A DNA stretch of 64,000 bases from assembly GCA_003665825.1 (NCBI GenBank), contig QPFY01000002.1:124001-188000 (forward strand). Direction: 5' to 3'. This DNA is from Microbotryum silenes-acaulis (lineage: Eukaryota; Basidiomycota; Microbotryomycetes; Microbotryales; Microbotryaceae). Below are positions 21,155 to 32,623 of the stretch, in pieces. A program made the position numbers and the translations under genes. The notes under the pieces were generated by a model. The model did not search any database. It was not told where the DNA came from and saw only the letters and a list, made by a program, of their open reading frames with translations. Each line of letters begins with the position of its first letter. Positions within the stretch are counted from its first letter, which is position 1.

Positions 21155-21520
21155 CGCTGTGAACAATCAGAGGTCAACTCGAACGTTGCGCAAGCGGCGG
21201 TGCAGGGTCCACTTGTCCCCGAGGGAGCCGCTGGGAGCCGTGCACGTCTGCGACTGCGAAACGGGTCGGCAGTGCGTCAACTGGTGCCGGTCACGTGATG
21301 CTGTCCGCTCTGCGTCAGCTGAGGCTGTCGTGTCACGTGGCCCAACGAGTGGCGCGGAGTGGGGCGCCGTCAAGGCCGTCAGGCAGCACTACACTACCGG
21401 AAAAAGGATCGAATCTCTCGAAAAAATAGGGGAGAGAAGCCGAGCGAACCAAGAAAGAAACTCGGACTTAGCGGAGCACGAATCGCAAAGGGAAGGGCAA
21501 ACTTGAAAGCGGGCAAAAGC

Positions 21521-23420
21521 TAAGCTCAACTAAGCCCTCCCTCTGGGGGCGTCGAGCTTAGGCAAAAAGCTCGGAGGGGCTTGTGAGTTATCGACGCGCT
21601 TGGCCCAGTTGCCCTCCGAAATTTTGGCCCTGAAAAGTGCCCCCTTGCTGTAACATGGCATATATTGGTGCTATCTGAAAAGTGGATGGATAAGTCCTTA
21701 CTTCATCGTTATTGATGAGGCTTCACCGAAGCTTGAAGTCTAGGAACGCTTGATCATCTCGCTACAACAGCTTGAATCAACTGATTCCGAACGAGACGCA
21801 GGTCGGCGCACGGACCAGTCGTAGTCCAGTCCGCGTCGAAGGCTGCATAGATCCAGGTCACTTAAGCCCGGCCGCGCCTCACGCATCCTCTCTCTCCTCC
21901 ACTCAACATCGCACCTCCCCTCATGATGAGCCATGTCGGTACAAACACCGAGGCCGGTTAGGGGACCGCCCCGTCGACATCCATCAATTGAGTTCAGGGC
22001 GTCTCCCTTGCGATCAGCTTCAAGGGCCAGTCCTACGACCCCAGCACCGAATCATTTAACCAAACCGACAACCGTTCTCGGTCACTGGAGGCCACGTTTG
22101 ACTCAGGAGGACCGACGAGATTCCAGCGAATTACGCAAGAAGATCAAAGTTATTCTGGGCGAAAGTCTTGGCGAGGACTCTACCCCCCGGCCTGTGCTGA
22201 TCGAGGCCATTGCTGCACTTTTCGAACTCGATCAATTTGCGAACCGGGATCGATATGACGCTGTGATCGTCACAGCGCCAACAGGTTCAGGCAAAAGTGT
22301 TATTTTCAAAGCAATGCATCTCATTTATGGACGCCGGGCCGTCACCACTGAATGCACTGAGCAATCATCAGGTGAGTTTTTCTGCCGACTGGGCTTGCTG
22401 GACGACATCCGTGCTGATTTCCGCAGTCACATGCTTCTTTCAGGGGCTGCCAATCTCAATCGAAAGGGAAAGAAAGCGGTTGTGGTATCTGAGGAGACCT
22501 GGAGAGACGGCGAGCTGTACAGGCGGCAGTTGGACGACCCCAATCACACGATCTCCTTCATTCTGATCGTATGTGCCGGTTGACCTGTGTAAGTGAAGTG
22601 CACATGTGTTGATTTTCCTTCCTGTTTGCTGCGTGTCACGTCTCCTGAAATGCACATCAACAATGCAGATTGGGCAAAGTTGAATTCAGTAGCTTTATTG
22701 AATCCGGAGAATCAATCCGAGAAGTATGAAGTGTTGCCCACCTGCTCGGCGATCCAGTCATTCGGCTGCGTGACTCTGCGCCATCCTCGCGTGCAAGTCG
22801 TAGAATGAGATCAAGTACACGCTTGAGGCTGGACCAGTTGCTGTTGAACAGCTTTAGCCGGTGTGCTTGAACGCCTTTAAATCGTATGGATGGGCTGAAG
22901 TACCACGATAGGTATTGACATAGCGAGAGATCGCGGCTACGAAATTCAGCGAATAGATCCGCCTCGCGGCGGTTGTTCTGGCGAGTTGATGAGGTATGGC
23001 GTCTGCTTGTTCGGGTCATTTTTGGTTTTAGATATCGTCACGCTTGACGTGGACGACGGTGATCGTGAAAAGAGGAGAATAGCGAAGCGGACTGAAAGGG
23101 ATCAAGCCGAACGGAGCAGCCTCGCCGATGATGAGTGCCACTTGCACGATGCGCTCGGACCATCTGAGGCCCGATCGACCGAAATCGCAGACTTCGGATC
23201 GCTGTAGCTCCACCCACAGCTTATGAAAGCTCTCGCCACTTGAGGTATGTCATTTTTAGAGCATAAAGAAAAATAGCATCCTTCACTTTTGCATGGATGC
23301 GCCTACTTGCCAAGTTACAGAGAACCACCCCAAAATGGCCCTGAAATGTCGGAGGGCAACTGGGCCACGGGCGCCGATAACTCGTAAGCCCCTCCCAGAG
23401 GGAGGGCTTAGTTGAGCTTA
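21521..23420. mobile_element. 1,900-bp TIR element with 9-bp target duplication (Mutator-like, carries helicase fragment)
   Basis: The ends are TAAGCTCAACTAAGCCC and its complement, inside longer inverted repeats of about 95-120 bp (21521-21640 and 23325-23420). The direct repeat GGCAAAAGC flanks both sides (21512-21520 and 23421-23429). A 9-bp duplication is typical of the Mutator superfamily. There is no transposase inside, only a helicase fragment, so it is non-autonomous and resembles a Pack-MULE. The left TIR has an extra block of about 25-30 bp compared with the right. A truncated near-copy is at 45680-46723. Confidence 0.75.
21933..22678 (+). pseudogene. Superfamily 2 (RecQ-like) helicase fragment in TIR element
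   Basis: The frame from 21933 reads RPVLIEAIAALFELDQF then AVIVTAPTGSGKSVIFKAM, with a helicase motif I (Walker A) near residue 115. An optional 72-base intron (22372-22443, GTGAGT to CAG, a multiple of three) joins EQSS to GAANLNRKGKKAVVVSEETW. A second intron (22569-22668, GTATGT to CAG) ends the frame quickly. Motif II (DEAH) and everything after it is missing, so it cannot be an active helicase. It is most like the start of RecQ-type helicases found near fungal telomeres and in fungal transposons. The start codon is uncertain. Introns have been kept, so the capture was of genomic DNA and not of cDNA. Confidence 0.5.
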
Positions 23421-23429
23421 GGCAAAAGC

Positions 23430-26400
23430 GCGCTCTCGAGAGCCGGCCAGCAGTCGGCCAGCTAAGCCGGGCTATAGAGCTAGGCCAGGCTGGGCACTGC
23501 TACTGCCCTGGCGCTTGGTCGCTCGTCGAGCGTCTCGTGTCGGCCAAGTAATACGACGAGCAGTCTCCGACTGAACGACGTTTATTCCGAGCTCTATTGA
23601 ATATGAATAATATATAATAAATGACTTTGGTTTGGGCTTGGGGGCGAATTCCCTCACGACACTGCCCCGCGAAGAAACCGGCGGGGCAGCGCAAGCAAGG
23701 GGAGGCAAACCGGGGAGGCGAGCGGGAAAGCAAAAATTTATGGAGTTTCGAGCGAGCAACAGGCGATGTTGCGAGCGAGAATAGTTGGTTCTAGCAAGAG
23801 GGAGTGATTCACACCGCACTCGCCTTTCGACTCGCTCGGCGCGCCCGTTGGTCGCCTTTGGCAACTGACCAGCTTGGATCACGTAGGTCTCGCAGCAAGG
23901 CTCAGCACTGGTGCCCGTGAGCTTGATTTCTGCCCGCTCGCATCTATCGCGACCCTGGAAAATGTCGAACTCGCGCGATCAGTGGCACACCATGTTGAGT
24001 CATTCTTCGTTGATGAGGTTTCTTCCGTCGGTCACGCCTTGTGCTCACACCAACCTCGGTTCCATCGGCGAGCCACTCCAGATCCATGACAATTCCATTT
24101 CCAACCGCGGCAGACGCAACTCTGCTACAACGCGTCGTGTCGGTCGACCAGCTATTGCGACCATCTGAGCTTTCACGCAGGGTGTGTGTAGAGGCGGCTT
24201 CGATGCACATGTGAGTCCGTGTCGTCGCCGAGCCGGACCATGCTATGCTCAGTAAACTTGCCGCTCGCTGACTGGCTTCGACATCGCTGCTTCGCCAAGC
24301 CAGTGAGTTCATTGCTCAGTCGGTCCGTCAAGCTCGGGTGGCCCTCGATCATTGTCTCAGCGACATTGAAATGGTTGTACAAACGATGCGCAAATTCGGC
24401 CCCGAAGCCGCCGTGGACGGCACCGAAGCTGATGCCTCGATCGAGGTTGGACTGAGAGGCAGCTGGGAAGGCGCGCAGGCGCGCAGCGTTGAACGTCGGG
24501 AGCTACAGGCGCGGGAATCAGAGCAAGGTTACCGACATCAGTGATGCTACGATTGCAGTTGGTTTCGGCCTCCGGCTATCGGTGGCACACAAGAAAGCAC
24601 GTTCCTGGCTTCCTCGGCTTCGACAGACGCAAGACAGCTTCAAGTTGAACTGCCGCCTGCTTAATGCATGCTGGGTTTGGTCAAGATCGTACCCATCTAC
24701 CGGTCAGCCACAAGATCTCATGGAAAAGCATGCAAATCCAATGCGGCCATGCGTCAACAAGTTACCTCACCATGCATCTTCGGCTTCGATCTGGTTTGAT
24801 CGGGTCCAATGGTCGGCAGGCTGCGTTCGCTCCCACATGATATTCGACCCTGACGTCGGTGATCGTGGTCCCGAGCTGTCTTGGGACATCGCAGGCGCAA
24901 GCAGGATCGCTGACAGACGTGTCCTTGAGGTCGAGCTCCAGTTTCATCGGTCGTGAACTCTTAGTAGTTCGAGCTCAGGCTGGTGGCCAGTGGCGAAGCA
25001 TGAAATTTGACCTGAGACTAGGCCTTCGATCCCGTTCGAGACTGCCGGGGTATGAGACTGGACCGAATCCGCAACGGCGAATGGAGCCATAACTGAAAAT
25101 AGCTAAATTTTGTGCCAGCGAGCAGAAACCGGGCTGTTCTTGCACATCCGTGCACCGCCGGCCGTAACGGTGTGTTGTTGCTCGCAACGGCCATTGCAGA
25201 GTGCGGCCTGATGTCCAATTGGCACTGCCCCTCTGCTCACGAGTTGCTACCAGTGGGAAACCGTGAACCAACGGTATGATGTAATGTAAAATTGCAGGAA
25301 TATTGAGCACTATGCATGCTTTCAGCAGGAGGAAACCCACACAATACGAAGCACAGCATAGAAAGTATTCTCTGTTCATGGAATTGAGAACAATGCGCCG
25401 AAATACTGGGTTTAGGGTCACGGTGGCGCTCGATCACGCATCCGAACTTTGCAATGGGACCTTATCCGATGGCAAGATTTAGACTTGATATGGTGAATTA
25501 GTCCACTGACAAAGTTCACAAGGGTTCCGTTTCATGTAAGAGCAAAATCAAGCGCCTCGAGTCTTGAACTGAGGTCACTCGGCGCCAGTAAAAAGAGGCC
25601 TCGACCGAGACTGATTCATAAGTATCTGGTATGATATACCTCTGACAAGTGTGGATGCGCCGGCGTCGACGGCCGGAGAAGTACATTTTCTACTTATTGG
25701 CCATCTCCAGGAGTACCACAGAGGTGGTGTCGCAAATACCCTGCCTTTCGGCGGCGGTTTGGTGGACTACTAGGTGCTCGGTTATTGATATGCCGCGCCT
25801 GTCTCAACACGATTCAATAACAGCATTAGATATATTAGACATAACGGTTGGAATACCTTCCTTCAGGGCGTGAAATTTTAGCCTTTCCATGATAATTGTA
25901 TTTCTCTCAATCACGCCCCTGAGGTTGAGAGCGTCGGTCCTGTTCGAGGTCGAAGCGCCAAGGACAGTGACCGCGCATCCTCGGCCGCTACAGGCCTGAT
26001 GGGTCGGCGCGTGACTGCCAAGCTCGCACCGTTTAGGTCGAATACCTCTACTCCTCTTGGACCCGGTCCTAGACATCTACCACCGAATTGCACATATTCT
26101 TCAAGTGTACAGCATCGTAGGCGGGGTGAGTTTCTCGGCGCGATCAGGGCGGAGTGGAAGTGAGCAGGGCCAAGTCCTTAGTCAACGGACGTCCCCGCGG
26201 GCCACAGTGACCAGTTCTGTATACGTGTCGCAATACCAAGATTGGTTGGGCTTGTCAATATGCGCGAAGAGGCTGTTTCTGTTGATCGGAGCGTGACGAA
26301 GGGGAGGATCGAGCAGCGGGGTGCCTAGCAGCAGGCTCTCGAGCAGGCCCATGAAGGCCCATGATACGCTGGTAGCACGGCAAGACCTGAGAAAGCTCAG

Positions 26401-27000
26401 GCTGACTGCTCAGCGCGCAGCATGCGCAGCAGTCGCTCAGCCCTGCCAGGCCCTCACCTCGGGCAGACATAAAAAGCACGCCTTAACAGGCGCGCGCGCA
26501 GCGCCCTCCCACGCGCCTTCCAAGCCACAATCCCGGGCTACCCCAGGTAGCAGATTAGGCCCAGGTCAGGTGTGCCCTCCTCGATGTCGAGTTGCCGAGA
26601 CGTTCACTCCCACTACAACTCCATGGAAAACCTGGAAACAAAGGCGCAGTCGGCGAACAATAGTGTATTCGGATTTTTGGATATTTTTCGAGAGTTATTG
26701 CTGTCCTCTGCAAGCTGAACAGGCGCTCTACCTCGAACACGTGATTCGGCACGGGTCGCACGGAACAATTGGGGCCGGGACTGGCCGGGACGTCGACGCG
26801 TCACGACTCCGGAGACGCTGGAGACTGCTGAAGATGGCGGCGACGCGTCGCGCTCGCGCATACCGCCCATTCTTCTGCTTTGCCCAATCGCCCCCTACTA
26901 CGTATACGAAGTAACGAACTATACAATGAGCATCCGTCACCTTGCGACAGTCTGAAACGAACGCCCACTTCGAAACACCGGATCAGTCATACTTCTGCTG
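23430..27000. other. 3.5 kb without a recognised gene
   Basis: All frames are short and none gives a known domain. A stretch at 23535-23664 has LTR-like ends (see rejected items). A minus-strand frame at 24450-24170 (GAEFAHRLYNHFNVAETMIE) and one at 24947-24762 look partly coding but could not be linked or named. 26,130-26,900 is GC-rich without a frame of note. Confidence 0.4.
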
Positions 27001-27234
27001 CTCCTATCATGATGAGTCAATCCATCAACTTAACCACCTCCCGAATCGCAGCCAACGTTTGGCGCTCCGGCGATGAACAGCAGTATGTTTGCCGCCGATC
27101 GACACGGGTGCTCTGACTGGACTACCGGCTCACGATCACATCTGACACATAGGTTCGTAGGCTGCTTCTGGGTACGAGTCGCGCACTTCGCCTTGGACTC
27201 CCTACCAGTCCGCATATAACGACTATTCGGGTCC

Positions 27235-28157
27235 GTGGGTGGCCGTCGCGTCGATCGCGTACAGCATCGGTCTGTTCTGTCGTTACACCGTCGTGCTCCC
27301 GATCCAGCGTCCACTTCCGCTGGCGTAACGGCCATCTCGAATCCTGCGTCGTACAATTCTCAATCGTCTCCGGGATCTGCTTCGTCCAACCAACCAGTTT
27401 ACCGTCCTACGTTCCCCGATCCTGGACGCATCGATGGCCCGTATCTAGCTCCGCCAGCAAGCAACAATCTCGCAAGCATCGCAAGCATGGTCGAACAAGG
27501 AGGGAACAATCCTGACGGCACGGGTATTGTCTTTGACGCGGCAGGTTTGCCAAATACTGCACCTTCCGCTCGCGATCGCCAAAAGTCGCGGGCCGCACAA
27601 GTTTCCCAAGACGAGGAGGGAGGCCGCGCATCAGGAGGGAGGGATGTATCAGCGAATGTCTGCGCACAGCACCCGTGGCGGACAAAAAACGTTGAGACCA
27701 AATGCCAATGGTACAACATCATCCTCAAGGAACTGTTCCGTGAGTACAAGAAGTGCAGCCTGCCTACTCTTCCATACACGGTGCCTAATTTTGACCCGGC
27801 TCGCTGTCTTCAGAGTTCGCGCTGCGCCGACGCTCCGTGCTGGACGGCGAGAAGATGCAATCGCCCAAGTTCGTCTATGACGTAAAGGCTCTCAGGGACA
27901 ACACCAGAATCATTGTTCAGCGCGGCGCGCTCCTTCGCAAAGCGGATTTCCGAAGCCCGAGTGGCAAGCTCAAGTTGTTGGGACCAGACCTGGTTCGGAT
28001 CATCCCATTGCTGCGTGCAGGCGAGCTGAGCTTCAGACTGGAGGAAGAGGTAATCGGGCCAAGTGCAGACCAGGCAATGGCCGACGGCGATGAAGGCGGC
28101 GACAGCGATGCTGACCGGCGGACTCGGAACATGAGCTCCGACGAGGGCAGCGAGTGA
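27235..28157 (+). CDS. Hypothetical two-exon (or longer) gene with acidic C-terminus
   Basis: An unrecognised protein. The frame at 27235-27739 (Ser/Pro/Asn-rich, ending QWYNIILKELF) joins across an intron 27740-27813 (GTGAGT to CTTCAG) to 27814-28157. The second exon reads FALRRRSVLDGEKMQSPKF, then RIIVQRGALLRKADFR and DLVRIIPLLRAGELSF, and ends in an acidic tail (MADGDEGGDSDADRRT... SSDEGSE). The splice keeps the frame and both sides have coding character. The true start may lie in an exon before 27235 (for example near 27010). It stands between a MITE at 28751 and the gene-poor stretch to the left. It could be a host gene or transposon cargo. Confidence 0.4.
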
Positions 28158-28750
28158 GATGACGATGGCCGAGCTCTCAGCGCCAGCCGGACTCGTCGAC
28201 GCGCATGCGGTGCGGAGATCTTGGCTGTTGAAGGGCCAGAATTCGTTGGACAACACAGGCCACCACATTCATATGCATCCGGCTCTTGGTGACTAAAGGC
28301 GGAGAGGGTGATTGTTCGTTGCCCTTCGTGCCTAATCTTCCCCTGGGCCGCTCGAGACCGACCTCTCCTTGTTGACGTGGGATGTGCCAGTGACGTAATC
28401 CTGCTCACAAACATTATCCTTCTTGTTCTGGGTTGTTTTCGAAGTATTATGTAGAGTTGAATTGCCCAGTGAGAATGGAGTGCTCCCTGATCCGGGGTCC
28501 AGACGGAGCGTCTGCTTTCCGGAAGTGACTTTTTGAGCAAAGAATGAATGAACAGAATTCGCAAGACGCTTCCACTAATTGCAGTGTATGTGAGCATCTT
28601 TTTATTATCTATTAGTACTAAAGTGAACGGGCAAGGGTTGCATCTGGCCGGGCTCGGTCTTCGCCAAAGTGCCAATCAGAGCTGCTGGGCCACGGTGACG
28701 ACCCCCGGCCGGCTGACTTCAAGCGGCGCGCGCTCCCAGAAGAACGCGAA

Positions 28751-28902
28751 CATCAGCAACTTTGCCACTTGCGCTTAGTGCAATTTAGCGCACCGGAGAT
28801 TATAGAAAACGAGCTAAATTTCACAAAAAGTGCGCTTTTGGCACTAAAGTGCGCTAAATTGCACTAAATTGCACTAAAGCGCGAGTGGCAAAGTTGCTGA
28901 TG
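28751..28902. mobile_element. MITE of the Plavaka family, 152 bp
   Basis: It begins with CATCAGCAACTTTGCCACT and ends with the exact complement, the same 19-bp TIR as the element at 9460-17262. It is flanked by the 2-bp duplication AA (28749-28750 and 28903-28904). The inside consists of the same subterminal sequence as the right end of the large element, including the block ACCGGAGATTATAGAAAACG and repeats of GCACTAAATT. There is no coding content. It is a deletion derivative that could be mobilised by the transposase at 9821-14313. Confidence 0.85.
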
Positions 28903-29619
28903 AACTCGTCTGAGCCCCTGAACGCGCAAGCGGAGCGGAACACGTAGGTAATCAGTCGTAAGTAGCAAAGTAGCGACAAAGTACGTGCTTGATGAGAGGT
29001 GGGTCGTACTCGATAATACATTCGGTGAAAACATGGAAGGCTTAGGCTTGCCAGTAACAGGCTCTTGGAGCGAAAACCTCAATTGACTCCGAGACATGAT
29101 CGATGGCCGCTCATACCTACCTCTTACTTGACAAACACTCCCTCTCATCAATGAGGTAGGCCGCCAATCCTCAGGCCACATGGTGAGTGCTCAAAGCAGA
29201 GAGAACTCTTGCAGTCGCCGCACTAGAATGAATTGTCAGCACTTCTGCCCCCGTCAAGCATAGACTAAACTTGATCTTGAGATCTTGACACCAAGCTCTT
29301 CTTAACACAGGCCCAAGTTTCGGTAGCAGGGATCGGGATCGGTGCAAAGGGTCTTTGGCGGCGCCATGGCAGGAAGTCGAATCCTTCGAGCGGGAATCCT
29401 CAGAGAGAGAGAGCCGCCGAGCCATCTTGTTCGGAAGAAGGGCTTGCACGCACATGCTAACTTTGCTATTCAACTCTGTCCGAGGATAAGAGATGCATTC
29501 TCTATATTGATTAAACCCAGTCACCCATTTTCACGTGGTAGACATTCTAGGTACTCGAGCAGTTGCATGCGCTTTAACTGAAAAGTCACCCGGCACTGGT
29601 AACGGAAAGGAAAATGGGT
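28903..29619. other. No supported gene between MITE and MULE
   Basis: Short minus-strand frames only (for example 29524-29171). A block at about 29412-29440 (GCCGAGCCATCTTGTTCGG and neighbours) recurs just to the right of the MULE at 37168-37197. Confidence 0.4.
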
Positions 29620-29944
29620 TAATGCCGCGAGTAAATGGTGCAGTTACTAATTACGCGCGCGCGTTTACCCCCGAAGCTTGACCCATCTACCCAGTAGTAA
29701 GGTGCAAAGTTCACTTACAAATGGTGCATTCTTCGCGCAAGTTTGGTGCGTTTGCCCCGGAAGAAAGGTGCGTTTACCAATTAAGGATGGTGCATCTATC
29801 ACGTAGCGGGGCAATCCGCTGTATCTCGTGTAGTATGCCATGTATCACCCTGAAACTTGACGAACCCTCCTACATGATCACCAAGTACGTCCACCTTCAG
29901 TAAGAAGCACTCTCACCAGGACCCCATGTAGTTGGAAATCGTGC
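29620..29944 (+). repeat. Left long TIR of the MULE
   Basis: The inverted partner of 36825-37149. It contains several copies of a GGTGC(A/G)TTTACC-like motif (for example AAATGGTGCA, GGTGCGTTTGCC, GGTGCGTTTACC), which may be transposase-binding sites. Similarity to the other TIR stops after AAATCGTGC; a 15-base C run follows a little further in, at about 30008-30022. Confidence 0.85.
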
Positions 29945-30467
29945 GTGCACCCGGGCCGGCTCTCGTCCACGCCGCGGCCGAGTCGTCCGGACCCCGGACC
30001 GAGTAGCCCCCCCCCCCCCCCACCCTAGGCTGCAATACAACGACTAAGACGATCAATCATCTCGGAGCTGCGGGATGTAGTGGGACACCTTGTATAGCAT
30101 TCCTCGCCGTATTTCCTGCCTCAGCTTGAACTTGGACAAGGAAGATCATTGACTGCCTTTCCAAACCATCCGTGAACCTGTCCTAACAAAGCTAGTAGCA
30201 CATCACCAAGTGTTCTCGCAAATGTCACTAGCCGCGATCATTATCTCATTATATGTATGTATATACATCCTTCCGTTCTACTCATAATGGCACGGCTTAG
30301 GATCGACGACCTCACTCCTCTTCTTGCAGCTGCTCAAAATAAACCATGACCAATGTGAGTGTTCTGATGACAAGGAAGGGTCCGATGCAGTTTGGGAGAG
30401 CCCATACCTTGAGCAATTGACTCCAACATCAGATTTGTATTGCGAGCCAGGCATTGAGTGCAAGGCT

Positions 30468-32523
30468 TCAGCGAAGCTGCGCAGCTTTGAAAAAAGATTC
30501 TTCCCTCTTGCGCTTCGATCGGCGAGGGCTTGGGGCGCTTTTGGATATAGCGGCAATTGACCGAACGGCCAATGTACGTGTTTGATACCTTGGCAAGCAA
30601 GCAACGACCTCCAGTGCCTCAGACACCAGCAGAGGGGGAGTAGGATCGAACCTTACGACCCTCGGGAGTCTCATTGGCGGCGCATCTGGCATCGAACCAA
30701 TCGCTGCAATTAACGGTGCCGGGTTGGGCCGCGGGCTTCGCGAAATCAACGGAGAACTACATTGAGCGTCGGGATTGGGCTCAGAGGTGTACATTGTGCC
30801 GATCGAAGGGTCAATCAGAACGAGGGTAGGCGCGCAAAATTCAATGCCGGGCGATCCCAAGGGCTTCTCTTCGAGCTCCGGCGAACTCTCCTTGAGCGCG
30901 AGTGGGACAGATTCTGCATACACAAGAGTGTCAGCCTCAATATCAAGCAAGCTTGAACTATCACCAAGATCAGATCGTTGAGATCAACAGTAGAATGACT
31001 GACCGGGAAGCGGCGGAGGAGCTCCAGTCCCCTCTCGCAAATCGAGGGGAGGGGGGTCAGAATTTGCTTCCAACTCCGTGTCACACCGCAAGCGAGCATG
31101 AATAACAACGTCTAACATGTATGCGCGCTGGTCAGCATAGAAGTTGTCCTGTAGTGGCTTGAGTGGGCTCCAGCTCCAGTCTAATTCAGACTGAAACGCA
31201 ACCGCCGCGACCAACGTTTCCATCGCTCGACAAACAAAGACGCCGCAAGCGTTGCCATCGGGCTGTCGCGTAAACTCTGTCCTAGGCATCAAGTCTCCCT
31301 TCTTCGGTACTCGCGGTTTCACGATCACTCGCTCCTACTCTGCGTACGGGATTGTGGGCCGGTCACTGCCTCCGGTGACACGAGGGATGGGTCCTTCTGC
31401 CCGAGCCGTGAGGAAAGGAACGATGTTCTGCGATCATCAGCTCGGCGGATTATCGTCAGCCTATCAGGTAAGCGGGATCCACACAAGTCGCTTCTCCCTC
31501 TCACCTTCAAACAATTGGCAAAGTTTTGTTCCGGCGATGGAATGTTCGGGTCGTCTACGCTTTCTTTAGATCGCCCCAGCGAGTCATAGAAGCGGAAGGT
31601 GTGGTCGGACAGACGGGCCTCAACAAGCACCCAATGACCGGGCATATGGATTGGAAATAGAAGCGCTGGAGTCTGAGAGAGGCGTATCTATGAAGAAGTA
31701 AAGTAAGTGGTTAGTACTGACAGACTATAAAAAATGCATCCAAGCATATATTCAACTCACCCCGGGATGTCGATTGGTAAAAAAAAATCCTCCGATGTCT
31801 TCACCAAAGTCTTTGAGGGTGGAATCCATAAACCGTTGGCGTCCAATCCGACGCAGCTGATCGCTGGTCCTCCCGCATCGCAGCCTGACCACCGAACCGA
31901 TTGATCGCATCGATATGAGCACTACTTACCCATTCTTCGGGGTCGTTGAGCGTCGCCAGCGTTCGCAAGTTCAACCCCGGCACATACGCATTCTGGTGGA
32001 CGTCTAAATGAATCATCCATGGAAAGCGGTCTTGTCGCGACGCTGTATAAGGGTGCTTGATGGATCCAACGACGCCCTGTATATTAGTGACGTTCGCCAT
32101 TCGATCGTCAGGGTCTACTGTGGCGTAGATCGACGGTTCCAACATGCCTTCGACCAAAGGGGGGCAAGGGCATGCAGGTTTCTGGTCGTCAGAGAGCGCT
32201 CCGTCGGAACATGCGATGTCGAGGCATTCCAAGGTTGTTAGACAATCTGTAATCTCCTTGGCAGCTTGATGATGCTTGGTTCCTATGAGACTGTTGGAAG
32301 GCTTGGTCTCAGGTCGTCGCCCACGCGTCTTTGAGAATGCTTCATCGGCGAAGGGCTTGTCCTTCGCGGTTCTAGTACGCAAAGACGCTGGATTGAGCTT
32401 GTCCCGCAATAGCGACTTGAGAAGTTTGTCTGCGTGTCCATTCCGGCGGCCCGTATGCTCGAGATGAGGTGCACTTTTGATGGTAGGAGAGGTGGCACCT
32501 TGGACATCCTCCGTGACGTTCAA
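30468..32523 (-). CDS. Ulp1-like (C48) cysteine protease region, probably C-terminal part of the MULE transposase gene
   Basis: Exons on the minus strand code for a SUMO-protease-like domain. The exon 32523-31801 is Lys/Arg-rich at first, then carries IYATVDPDDRMANVTNIQGV and EEWVSSAHIDAINRFGGQAA. After an intron comes MPGHWVLVEARL (catalytic His) and FRFYDSLGRS (Asp), and after another intron RQPDGNACGVFVCRAMETLV (oxyanion Gln and nucleophile Cys). All four C48 key residues are visible. A further 160-residue frame (30950-30468) is Pro/Ser-rich and may be the tail. Spacing to the SWIM exon upstream is small, and no promoter-sized gap separates them, so one fusion protein is likely. A separate gene cannot be excluded. 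Confidence 0.65.
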
Positions 32524-32623
32524 ACGCGTCTTCTTCTTTGATCGACCTTTCGGTTTCTTGATCGACCGACCTGGCTGTAAAGGCTTGTTCTTCGGTGAAG
32601 GACCTGAGCGAAGGCGCGGAGCG

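Noticed and set aside
23535..23664. Possible solo LTR: TGTCG...CGACA ends with TATA-like and AATAAA-like motifs on the minus strand
   Set aside because: The five bases on either side do not match, and no primer site or partner LTR was found. Too short and too weak to call.
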